Part shown: positions 52,025 to 59,814 of the stretch, piece by piece
Layout: each line of letters begins with the position of its first letter
Position numbering within the stretch: the stretch's first letter is position 1
DNA from: an uncultured Maribacter sp.
GTDB taxonomy: Bacteria > Bacteroidota > Bacteroidia > Flavobacteriales > Flavobacteriaceae
Direction: 5' to 3'
Length of the DNA: 64,000 bases
Assembly: GCA_947498505.1 (NCBI GenBank)
Contig: CANMKG010000011.1
Coordinates: 37,618-101,617, forward strand
Position numbers and translations under genes: made by a program
The notes under the pieces: model-generated
The model's input: the letters and a program-made list of their open reading frames with translations, nothing else
What the model was told of the DNA's origin: nothing
Databases searched by the model: none

Positions 52025-53269
52025 CTACTTTTCGAACTGTTTTAGTGTTTTTATAATTATAGAAACACAATCCAGCAATTGTTCTTTAGTCATTACTAAT
52101 GGTGGAGCAAAGCGTATAATATTACCATGCGTAGGCTTTGCTAACAACCCATTTTCCTTTAAAGCAATACAAATATCCCAAGCAGTAGAACTTTCTTCAG
52201 TATCATTAATAAGAATTGCATTTAGCAAACCTTTTCCTCTTACTGCATTAACGATGTTAGAGCCATTAACATAAGTTGTTAACTCCGTTCTAAAAAGCTC
52301 TCCAAGCCGCATTGCGTTATCTGCTAAGTCCTCTTTTTTAACCACCTCTAAAGCCGCTATTCCAACTGCCGCCGCAATTGGGTTACCTCCAAAGGTACTA
52401 CCATGATTTCCAGGTTTAATAACATTCATTATAGCATCATTAGCTAAAACACCAGAAACTGGGTAAACTCCTCCGGATAAAGCTTTTCCTAAAATTAAAA
52501 CATCTGGTTGCACATTTTCATGCTGCACAGCTAACATTCTTCCTGTTCTTGCAATACCAGTTTGTACTTCATCAGCCATAAACAAAACATTATGTTTTTC
52601 GCATAACGCCTTTGCCTTTGCTAAATATCCTTCAGAAGGAACATACACACCTGCTTCTCCCTGAATAGGCTCTACTAGAAAACCAGCAACATTAGTATTC
52701 CCTAGCAACACCTCTTCTAGAGCTACTAAATTATCATACTCAATTTTAACAAAACCGTTCGTATATGGTCCAAAATTGGTTCTGGCAATAGGGTCATTTG
52801 AAAACGAAATTATCGTAGTAGTTCGCCCATGAAAATTATTCTCACAAACTATTATTTGCGCCTCATTTTCCGAGATACCTTTTACCTCATAAGCCCACTT
52901 TCTACAAAGTTTTACCGCGGTTTCCACCGCCTCCGCTCCTGTATTCATGGGTAAAAATTTATCATATCCAAAGGTATGAGTAACATACTCTTCAAACTTG
53001 CCAAGCATATTGTTATAAAACGCTCTGGAAGTAAGTGTTAAGCTTTGCGCTTGATCCATCATTGCTCCAATAATTTCTGGGTGACAATGCCCTTGATTTA
53101 CGGCAGAATAAGCAGATAAAAAATCATAATACTTTTTACCTTCTACGTCCCAAACATAAACACCTTCACCTTTACTCAGTACAACGGGTAATGGATGATA
53201 ATTATGCGCTCCGTACTTGTTTTCTAAATCTATCGCTTGTTGCGAGGTTAATTGGTCTAAAACAGCCAT
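52025..53269 (-). CDS. rocD: Ornithine--oxo-acid (delta) aminotransferase
   Basis: A 414-residue class III aminotransferase. It moves the delta-amino group of ornithine to 2-oxoglutarate, giving glutamate semialdehyde on the path to proline or from arginine breakdown. Motifs: MNTGAEAVETAVKLCRKWAY, FLVEPIQGEAGVYVPSEGYL, ADEVQTGIARTGRMLA and the PLP lysine in LILGKALSGGVYP. The NYHPLPVVLSKGEGVYVWD start is typical of RocD rather than ArgD. It is monocistronic between a terminator and a palindromic repeat. Confidence 0.95.
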   Translation of the reverse strand: MAVLDQLTSQQAIDLENKYGAHNYHPLPVVLSKGEGVYVWDVEGKKYYDFLSAYSAVNQGHCHPEIIGAMMDQAQSLTLTSRAFYNNMLGKFEEYVTHTFGYDKFLPMNTGAEAVETAVKLCRKWAYEVKGISENEAQIIVCENNFHGRTTTIISFSNDPIARTNFGPYTNGFVKIEYDNLVALEEVLLGNTNVAGFLVEPIQGEAGVYVPSEGYLAKAKALCEKHNVLFMADEVQTGIARTGRMLAVQHENVQPDVLILGKALSGGVYPVSGVLANDAIMNVIKPGNHGSTFGGNPIAAAVGIAALEVVKKEDLADNAMRLGELFRTELTTYVNGSNIVNAVRGKGLLNAILINDTEESSTAWDICIALKENGLLAKPTHGNIIRFAPPLVMTKEQLLDCVSIIIKTLKQFEK

Positions 53270-53328
53270 TTTAATAAAATATAAATTGATAAAATAACCA
53301 TTCCTTCTCTACCTTTATCCCTTCGAAA

Positions 53329-53345
53329 CCCGATAGTTATCGGGA
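53329..53345. repeat. Dispersed palindrome, best copy
   Basis: CCCGATAGTTATCGGGA contains near-perfect arms CCCGATA and TATCGGG around a 2-base centre. It is intergenic between rocD and the small membrane gene, where no transcript of either gene needs a terminator (it lies upstream of rocD). The related copy at 2358 is imperfect. Confidence 0.55.
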
Positions 53346-53419
53346 CGAAAATTCAGCGTGGGAGAGAAATCATCCCTAGAACTTGCAAATTACTAAATAA
53401 TTAATGGTTTCTAAAAACG

Positions 53420-53803
53420 TTATTTACTTATCCTTGAAGAAAGCGATGATATTTGTAACTCCAAACGTTTAATTTCTCTGAGCAAATCATTTTTATCCAT
53501 TTGCATCCAAACATACAATTTCAACATTGCCATAGAGGTAAATGCCAAAAACGCCCCGCATGCCCATTTTATATAAACTTTAATTTCATCAGCCTTAAAA
53601 AACTGTAGAATACAATACACAAAAAGAGCAAAAATTAAAACATTTACGATGCTCATAACCACAACAAGCCAACCTGTTTTTCCTTTACTGGCGCTAACTA
53701 ACTTGCCAATTAAGTTTTTTTCTTCAAGGTCGTCATAAAACCTAACCTCACTTTCACTCAACGTTTCCCGTATTAACTTATCAATATTTTCTTCTTCTTT
53801 CAT
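53420..53803 (-). CDS. Small membrane protein paired with ECF sigma factor
   Basis: A 127-residue protein with a cytoplasmic N-terminus (EENIDKLIRETLSESEVRFY), two membrane helices (about 47-68 and 77-98) and a C-terminal coiled coil (LLREIKRLELQISSLSSRIS). It follows the sigma gene after 4 bases. Position and membrane topology suggest an anti-sigma or signal-transfer role, but the typical anti-sigma zinc domain is absent, so this is inference. Confidence 0.8.
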   Translation of the reverse strand: MKEEENIDKLIRETLSESEVRFYDDLEEKNLIGKLVSASKGKTGWLVVVMSIVNVLIFALFVYCILQFFKADEIKVYIKWACGAFLAFTSMAMLKLYVWMQMDKNDLLREIKRLELQISSLSSRISK

Positions 53804-53807
53804 AATA

Positions 53808-54341
53808 TTATTTTTTTATAATTTTTTTCAACTTTTCTCTTGCATGAAACAATCTGGATTTAACCGTACCTTCCGAAATTTCCAGAATGGAACTAATATC
53901 TTGTAACGAATATTCTTGTGTATAAAATAAGCGCAGAACTACTTGTTGATTTTCTGGTAATTCTTCAATCCCTAACTTAAGTTTTTCCAAATATTCGTTT
54001 TTAGTGTTAGCTTCTATTCCATTTCTGTTTTCCGAATAATATTCATTATTTCTATATAACTCTTTTTGCCTTTTTTTTACGTAGTCTATAGATTTTCGGG
54101 TAACTATACGCATTGCCCAACTTCCAAAACTGTTACAATCCTTTAAATTTTCTATATTTCTTAAAATAGATTTCCAACTTTCTTGAGCTACATCTTTAGC
54201 AGCATCTATATCTTTAGTGTACCAATACGAATGGTTGCAAAATTTGGTATGATACTTTTTTACTAAAACCTCAAGAGCCTTTTTATCTCCTGATTTATAT
54301 TGCAGTACCAATAGTCCGTCTAAAACCTTTTCGGTAGTCAT
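53808..54341 (-). CDS. ECF RNA polymerase sigma factor
   Basis: A 177-residue sigma-70 family protein. Sigma-2 covers about residues 18-85 (LEVLVKKYHTKFCNHSYWYT, DAAKDVAQESWKSILRNIE) and sigma-4 about 120-172 (IEELPENQQVVLRLFYTQEY, LQDISSILEISEGTVKSRLF). It is 4 bases ahead of a two-helix membrane protein that may restrain it. A candidate autoregulated promoter lies just upstream at 54361. Confidence 0.93.
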   Translation of the reverse strand: MTTEKVLDGLLVLQYKSGDKKALEVLVKKYHTKFCNHSYWYTKDIDAAKDVAQESWKSILRNIENLKDCNSFGSWAMRIVTRKSIDYVKKRQKELYRNNEYYSENRNGIEANTKNEYLEKLKLGIEELPENQQVVLRLFYTQEYSLQDISSILEISEGTVKSRLFHAREKLKKIIKK

Positions 54342-54360
54342 TTTTACACTTTTCTATATA

Positions 54361-54389
54361 CAAGACATTCAAAAGTTAAAAAGGTTCAC
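54361..54389 (-). promoter_or_regulatory. Candidate ECF-type promoter of the sigma gene
   Basis: On the minus strand, GAACCTTTTT near 54388-54379 and GTC near 54366-54364 are spaced like a -35 AAC-type and -10 GTC-type ECF promoter, about 20 bases before the start codon. Overlapping arms AAAGTTAAA and TTTAACTTT (about 54372-54403) can also form a hairpin. Self-recognition by the encoded sigma factor is inference. Confidence 0.4.
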
Positions 54390-54465
54390 TATTATTTAAC
54401 TTTTTTTAATAGTATTCACTTTAAAGATACTGTTATAAATGAAGTGCTATTGCTATTTTTGCTCC

Positions 54466-55875
54466 ATGCGAAAAAAGAAAAAGAGACTAGTTTTTGAAAA
54501 TGTTGAAGTAGTTGATGCTGGAGCTAAAGGAAAAACAATAGGTAAAGCTCCTGATGGCAGAGTGATTTTCTTAAACAATACGGTTCCTGGTGATGTTGTT
54601 GATGTGCAAACCACAAAAAAAAGAAAAGCATATTTTGAAGGGACCGCTATACATTTTCACTCAAAATCTGATAAAAGAGTAAATCCAAAATGTGAACATT
54701 TTGGTACTTGTGGAGGTTGTAAGTGGCAACATATGGATTACCAACATCAATTGTATTATAAACAAAAAGAAGTTGAAAACAACCTTATTCGCATTGGGCA
54801 TTTAGATTTACCCGAAATTACTCCTATTCTAGGCTCTAGAGAACACTATTTTTATAGAAACAAAATGGAGTTTTCTTTTTCCGATAGTAAATGGCTAACC
54901 TTAGACCAAATACAATCTGGAGAAGAAATTAAAGATAAAAATGCCCTTGGGTTTCATATCCCTGGTATGTGGGACAAAATATTAGATATTAAAAAATGTC
55001 ACCTTCAGGCAGATCCTTCAAATGCAATTCGATTAGAAACCAGAAACTTTGCTTTAGAGAATAATCTTTCTTTTTTTAACCCTAGACATCAAAAGGGTAT
55101 GCTACGCACACTTATGATTCGTACAGCTTCTACAAAAGAAATTATGGTGCTAATCCAATTTTATGAAGATGATGTAGAGAAAAGAGAATTATTACTAAAT
55201 CATCTTAAAAAAACTTTTCCCGAAATTACGTCACTCCAATACGTAATTAATAAAAAACAAAATGACACTATTTACGACCAAGAAATAATTTGCTTCAACG
55301 GTCGTGACCATATTTTTGAGGAAATGGAAGGACTTAAGTTTAAGATTAATGCTAAGTCTTTTTATCAAACAAATTCAGAACAAGCATATGAATTGTATAA
55401 GGTAGCTCGGGATTTCGCAGGCTTAACAGGTGAAGAACTTGTTTACGATTTGTATACCGGCACGGGAACTATTGCGCAGTTTGTGTCAAAAAAAGCTAAA
55501 AAAGTTGTTGGTATTGAGGCGGTACCTGAAGCCATTGAAGATGCAAAAGCAAATGCAGAACGGAATAATATAAAGAATACCGACTTTTTTGTCGGTGACA
55601 TGAAAAACGTTTTCAACGAAGCGTTTATTTCTGAAAATGGTGTTCCAGATATTATTATTACTGACCCTCCAAGAGACGGTATGCATAAAGATGTTGTGCA
55701 ACAAATATTAAATATCGCTCCAAAAAAAGTAGTCTATGTGAGCTGTAACAGTGCAACACAAGCGAGAGACTTGCAATTAATGAAACATATGTATGCTGTC
55801 ACGAAAACTCAAGCGGTAGATATGTTTCCGCAAACACATCATGTAGAAAATGTTGTACTTTTAGAAAAGTTATAG
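54466..55875 (+). CDS. rlmD: 23S rRNA (uracil-C5)-methyltransferase RlmD/TrmA family
   Basis: A 469-residue enzyme from ATG 54466 (MRKKKKRLVF), since the nine codons upstream are cysteine-rich and outside the family. A TRAM domain (about 10-68) precedes the iron-sulfur cluster cysteines C76, C82, C85 and C178 (CEHFGTCGGCK). The SAM motif is DLYTGTGTIAQFV and the catalytic cysteine is C427 (YVSCNSATQARD). RlmD methylates U1939 of E. coli 23S rRNA; the position in this organism is inferred. It is 4 bases ahead of a DUF6452 gene. Confidence 0.92.
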   Translation: MRKKKKRLVFENVEVVDAGAKGKTIGKAPDGRVIFLNNTVPGDVVDVQTTKKRKAYFEGTAIHFHSKSDKRVNPKCEHFGTCGGCKWQHMDYQHQLYYKQKEVENNLIRIGHLDLPEITPILGSREHYFYRNKMEFSFSDSKWLTLDQIQSGEEIKDKNALGFHIPGMWDKILDIKKCHLQADPSNAIRLETRNFALENNLSFFNPRHQKGMLRTLMIRTASTKEIMVLIQFYEDDVEKRELLLNHLKKTFPEITSLQYVINKKQNDTIYDQEIICFNGRDHIFEEMEGLKFKINAKSFYQTNSEQAYELYKVARDFAGLTGEELVYDLYTGTGTIAQFVSKKAKKVVGIEAVPEAIEDAKANAERNNIKNTDFFVGDMKNVFNEAFISENGVPDIIITDPPRDGMHKDVVQQILNIAPKKVVYVSCNSATQARDLQLMKHMYAVTKTQAVDMFPQTHHVENVVLLEKL

Positions 55876-55879
55876 ATAA

Positions 55880-56389
55880 ATGAAAAAACTACAAATACTT
55901 TGTGTTATCCTACTTGGAATCATTTCCTTTTCTGCATGTGAAAAAGATGATATTTGCGTTGATGGTGATACCCCATTGCTGGTGATTAATTTTTACGACA
56001 AAGATGACACTACCAATTTAAAACAAGTAACCAAGCTTAGAATAGTTGGAGCAAATAATGAATTTGCATACCAAAACGCAAACTTTATGGACAGAACAGA
56101 TGCTGATGTAGTAGATATACCGCTCATAGCAAATGAAACAAGTACTACCTTTGCCTTAATACAAAACTCTGCGGATGTCGAAGAAGCAGAAACTGGAAAT
56201 ATTGATATAGTTACCTTTAACTACACCACCAAAGAAGTTTTTGTTTCTAGGGCATGTGGATTTATTATTAACTACGAAAACCTTACTCAAGAACTAACCG
56301 TAGATACCGACAATTGGATTCAAGAAGTGAAAATAGAAGAAACACTAATAGAAAAATCAGATATCGTACATGTTAAAATATTTCATTAG
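55880..56389 (+). CDS. DUF6452 family lipoprotein
   Basis: A 169-residue lipoprotein with lipobox FSAC (C20), followed by ICVDGDTPLLVINFYDKDDTTNLK. This pattern, including ICVDG.TP, is typical of DUF6452 proteins that stand between rlmD and a DUF6048 gene in Flavobacteriaceae. Function is unknown. It overlaps the next gene by 20 bases. Confidence 0.88.
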   Translation: MKKLQILCVILLGIISFSACEKDDICVDGDTPLLVINFYDKDDTTNLKQVTKLRIVGANNEFAYQNANFMDRTDADVVDIPLIANETSTTFALIQNSADVEEAETGNIDIVTFNYTTKEVFVSRACGFIINYENLTQELTVDTDNWIQEVKIEETLIEKSDIVHVKIFH

Positions 56390-57161
56390 CACCAGTCTTA
56401 TGCTATGTTTTTTCATGGGAATATCTCAAGATAAAACAATAGACTTACAACCAAAAGACACCACGGTTTATAGACAAATATATGGGATTAGAGCAGGGGT
56501 TGATTTAAGCAGGCCCATACTTTCTTTTACCGATGAGAATTACACGGGTTTTGAAATTGTAGGTGATTATAGGCTAACACATAACTTATATATTGCTGCA
56601 GAGCTAGGAAACGAAAAAAAAACTATCGAAGAGCAACTAGGTAATAATCTAGCCAATGATAACGCAGGAGCACTTTACAATTATACAACCTCTGGTAATT
56701 ATATAAAACTAGGTGTGGATTACAATACTTACGGAAACTGGTATGGTGAATACAACTCCATATTTGTAGGAGGCAGGTTTGCGTACAGTACATTTGACCA
56801 AACCCTAAATAGTTATTCTATATTTGATAGTGATAGGTATTGGAGCCCCAACCAACTTGTAAGTGGGTCTAACACTCCTATAGATTTTAGTGGACTTAGT
56901 GCTACTTGGCTAGAAGCTGTCTTGGGTGCTAAAGTAGAATTATTTGCAAACTTTTATTTAGGAGCTAGTGTTCGTTTAGGTTTTTTAATTACGAATAAAG
57001 AGGCAGACAATTTTAAAAACTTGTGGATTCCTGGATTTAACAAAGTAACGGATAACAGCAGATTTGGAATTGGCTATAACTACTCCCTAACATACTTGTT
57101 ACCATTCTATAAAAAAGCGAACAAGAAAAAGAAAGCTGAGGAACCAAATGAAGTGGAATAA
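56370..57161 (+). CDS. DUF6048 family outer-membrane beta-barrel-like protein
   Basis: A 263-residue secreted protein with signal peptide (1-20, ending GISQ). The body is made of alternating beta strands with aromatic residues, as in small outer-membrane barrels (YRQIYGIRAGVDLSRPILSF, YNSIFVGGRFAYSTFDQTLN). The C-terminus is lysine-rich (KKANKKKKAEEPNE). It matches DUF6048 by size and neighbours. It overlaps the DUF6452 gene by 20 bases, so the two are coupled and probably act together at the outer membrane. Confidence 0.85.
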   Translation: MLKYFISTSLMLCFFMGISQDKTIDLQPKDTTVYRQIYGIRAGVDLSRPILSFTDENYTGFEIVGDYRLTHNLYIAAELGNEKKTIEEQLGNNLANDNAGALYNYTTSGNYIKLGVDYNTYGNWYGEYNSIFVGGRFAYSTFDQTLNSYSIFDSDRYWSPNQLVSGSNTPIDFSGLSATWLEAVLGAKVELFANFYLGASVRLGFLITNKEADNFKNLWIPGFNKVTDNSRFGIGYNYSLTYLLPFYKKANKKKKAEEPNEVE

Positions 57162-57392
57162 TTAAAGTTCTTTTGGTTTTTTTATGAAAAACCAAGTCAT
57201 AAATAATTTTTCCTCTCCTTCAACTTTTGATACCATAAATTTAGGGGCTAATATTACGGCTAATAGAGCTGTTATTAGAACAAGAGGAATCCGTCCCAAC
57301 TCAAAATTAGAACTTAATATATATCGTACGGCAAAAAATATGATTGCAAAAGGAATAAAATTGTAAATCCTGACTTTGTTTTTTAGTTTCAT
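57162..57392 (-). CDS. Small two-helix membrane protein
   Basis: A 76-residue protein with two hydrophobic segments (residues 12-27 and 33-48) and the motif APKFMVSKVEGEEKLFMTWFF. I read this strand because the residue pattern is that of a conserved small membrane protein, whereas the opposite frame is not. It ends next to the DUF6048 stop, converging without a gap, and follows the methyltransferase gene by two bases. Confidence 0.75.
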   Translation of the reverse strand: MKLKNKVRIYNFIPFAIIFFAVRYILSSNFELGRIPLVLITALLAVILAPKFMVSKVEGEEKLFMTWFFIKKPKEL

Positions 57393-57394
57393 GA

Positions 57395-58582
57395 TTACGC
57401 TTCTTTATTTTGAAATTTTGTTCTTTTGCTTCCTGAATACATTACGTACTTCACAAGTTTTGATTCCAATTGACTATTAAAAACTTTTATTTTTCTCGAA
57501 GGTCGTAAACCTACATATTTTAGAGCTTCTAAATTAGAGGTAATAAACCAAGCATCTGTACCTGGATATTGCTTCTTTAAAGTATCACCAATACTAGAGT
57601 AAAAATCTTGAATATCAAAACCACTATCTAAATCAGAGCGATCTAAACGTTCCCCGTAAGGTGGATTAAATACCATATGCAATTGCCCTTCGGTGTTTTT
57701 AGAAGATTCAAAGAAATTGTTTCGTTCAACATGAATATATTCAGCCAAATTCGCATTTTTAGCATTATCAAGGGCTTTTCTCACTGCCGAAGGAGCTTTA
57801 TCATAACCCACAATTTTATATCTAAATTCTCGAGTTTTATTTAAACTACTTTCTACTATCTTCTCAAAAAGTTCCTCGTCATAATCATCCCACTTTTCAA
57901 ATGCAAACTCTTTTCTATTAATATTGGCCGGAATATTACAGGCTATCATTGCTGCCTCAATCAACATCGTACCACTTCCACACATTGGATCTAAAAAATC
58001 TGATTTTCCATCCCAACCACTTAATAATAAAAGTCCTGCAGCTAGTACCTCGTTTATTGGAGCCAAATTTGTCGCCAATCTATAACCTCTATGATGTAAT
58101 GAGCGTCCAGAACTGTCTAACGAAATGTTACAATGGTCTCTATGAATATGCACATTCATTCGTAAATCCGGAAATTTAACATCCACACTGGGTCTTTCCC
58201 CCTGAGTATCCCTAAACTTATCTACAATAGCATCTTTAATTTTTTGAGAAACATATAACGAATGCGAAAAATTATCAGAAAACAAAGTCGTATCTATTGC
58301 AAAAGTTTTGTCTGCTGATAAATAATCAGACCATTCCATTTCATAAATTTTCTTATACAGCTCCTGCTCACTATTAACTTTAAATCCATGAATAGGCTTA
58401 ATAATTTTAATTGCTGTTCGCAAACACAAATTAGCCTTATACATAAAGCCTGTATCCCCATAGAACGAAACATTTCGAACACCTTCTTTAACATCAACCG
58501 CTCCTAAGTCTCTAAGTTCTTTTGCCAATATTTCCTCAAAACCAAATAAGGTTTTGGCAACCATTTTAAAATTATTGTTCAT
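57395..58582 (-). CDS. THUMP-domain RNA methyltransferase (RlmL/TrmN-like)
   Basis: A 395-residue enzyme; ATG 58582 (MNNNFKMVAKTLFGFEEILA) fits homologues better than ATG 58603. A ferredoxin-like domain and THUMP (about 40-155: QELYKKIYEMEWSDYLSADK) precede a UPF0020 methyltransferase domain with FLDPMCGSGTMLIEAA and the catalytic NPPY (FNPPYGERLD). It methylates the N2 of a guanosine in rRNA or tRNA; E. coli RlmL modifies G2445 of 23S rRNA. Target is inferred. It is two bases before the small membrane gene, likely co-transcribed. Confidence 0.9.
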   Translation of the reverse strand: MNNNFKMVAKTLFGFEEILAKELRDLGAVDVKEGVRNVSFYGDTGFMYKANLCLRTAIKIIKPIHGFKVNSEQELYKKIYEMEWSDYLSADKTFAIDTTLFSDNFSHSLYVSQKIKDAIVDKFRDTQGERPSVDVKFPDLRMNVHIHRDHCNISLDSSGRSLHHRGYRLATNLAPINEVLAAGLLLLSGWDGKSDFLDPMCGSGTMLIEAAMIACNIPANINRKEFAFEKWDDYDEELFEKIVESSLNKTREFRYKIVGYDKAPSAVRKALDNAKNANLAEYIHVERNNFFESSKNTEGQLHMVFNPPYGERLDRSDLDSGFDIQDFYSSIGDTLKKQYPGTDAWFITSNLEALKYVGLRPSRKIKVFNSQLESKLVKYVMYSGSKRTKFQNKEA

Positions 58583-58669
58583 GTCTATTCTCAAAATTGA
58601 CACAAAAATACACTAATTTTAAACCCTGCTGTTTATTAGGTAGAATTATAACATCAACTTAGAATTTAA

Positions 58670-59341
58670 ATGACATATTTACTGCCAATTCTTGGGGTAC
58701 TCTTAGGTTTTGTATTTGTTTTTATAACAAAACCTAAGAAAGAAGAAAACTTTAAATTATTATTAGCATTTAGCGGAGCTTTTTTACTAGCGCTAACCCT
58801 TTTCGAACTTTTTCCAGAGGTATACGAAGTTTCAGATTCAAAAACTATTGGTCTGTTCGTTATGTTAGGCATATTGCTACAAATCTTTTTAGAATTCTTT
58901 TCTAAAGGAGCGGAGCATGGTCACATCCATTTAAATCATGAAAAAAGTCAATTTCCTTGGTTACTATTCGTTAGTTTATCAATTCATTCCCTACTTGAAG
59001 GGTTACCTCTAGAACACCACAGTACTATTATTTACGGTATACTAGTACATAAAATTCCTATTGCTATTATCTTAAGTATATTTTTATTAGACTCAAAAAT
59101 TAAGCTTATTAATGTCGTTTTTTTTATTTTTCTATTTGCTATGATGACGCCAATAGGGACATATTTAGCAGCAAATTTCGAATTTATTCAAGATTACTAT
59201 GCCCCCATAACTGCTCTTGTAATTGGCGTGCTTTTGCATATTTCGACAGTAATTTTATTCGAAAGTTCAGAAGGACACAAATTTAACCTGAGAAAGCTTA
59301 TTGTAATTATATTAGGAATATCAATTGCCTATATTTTATAA
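58670..59341 (+). CDS. ZIP family metal transporter
   Basis: A 223-residue membrane protein with about eight hydrophobic segments. A short histidine-rich loop (GAEHGHIHLNHEKSQ) precedes the two ZIP metal-site helices, HSLLEGLPLEHHS and ILVHKIPIAI. ZIP proteins bring zinc, iron or manganese into the cytoplasm. Shorter than classical ZIPs, as is usual for this bacterial branch. Its stop overlaps the ATG of the DUF4268 gene (TAATG). Confidence 0.9.
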   Translation: MTYLLPILGVLLGFVFVFITKPKKEENFKLLLAFSGAFLLALTLFELFPEVYEVSDSKTIGLFVMLGILLQIFLEFFSKGAEHGHIHLNHEKSQFPWLLFVSLSIHSLLEGLPLEHHSTIIYGILVHKIPIAIILSIFLLDSKIKLINVVFFIFLFAMMTPIGTYLAANFEFIQDYYAPITALVIGVLLHISTVILFESSEGHKFNLRKLIVIILGISIAYIL

Positions 59342-59769
59342 TGTTTAGTAAAGAAGAATCAAAACAATTACGCCAAGATTTTTGGATTGCTTTTGGAAAG
59401 TCTTTTCCCAAAAAATGGGTTTTATATAATACTAATATTAAAGGGTTAACGTTTAAATTTCATTTCGATTTAAAAAAAGCAATGGTATCATTAGATGTTG
59501 ACCATTTTGATTTAGAAAAGCGCATTGAATTATGGGAAAAAATAATTTCCCTTAAATCCATTATACAAAACGATTTTTTACCGCAATCGCAATTTGAAGA
59601 TTATTTTATACTAGAAAACAAAAAAGAAATATCTAGAGTTTTCGTTGAGAAAAAAGAAGTGTCTATTCACAATAAAAATACGTGGCAAGAAACCATGCTT
59701 TTTTTAAAAGAAACCATGGAAATTTTCGAAGCTTTTTTTCTGGAGTACAAAGACATTCTTGAAGAATAA
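59341..59769 (+). CDS. DUF4268 protein
   Basis: A 142-residue soluble protein with the DUF4268 pattern: LRQDFWIAFGKSFPKKWVLY, FKFHFDLKKAMVSLDVDHFD and SVHNKNTWQETMLFL-like text. Function is unknown; the fold is related to restriction-associated proteins in some bacteria. It is translationally coupled to the ZIP gene, so a role in metal use is possible but unproven. Confidence 0.88.
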   Translation: MFSKEESKQLRQDFWIAFGKSFPKKWVLYNTNIKGLTFKFHFDLKKAMVSLDVDHFDLEKRIELWEKIISLKSIIQNDFLPQSQFEDYFILENKKEISRVFVEKKEVSIHNKNTWQETMLFLKETMEIFEAFFLEYKDILEE

Positions 59770-59814
59770 ATAAACCTTAATTTCTAATAAATAAGTGACA
59801 AGTCTTTTTCACCA

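Noticed and set aside
57184..57366. Plus-strand 60-residue ORF
   Set aside because: It is antisense to the small membrane protein on the minus strand, whose sequence looks conserved and membrane-like.
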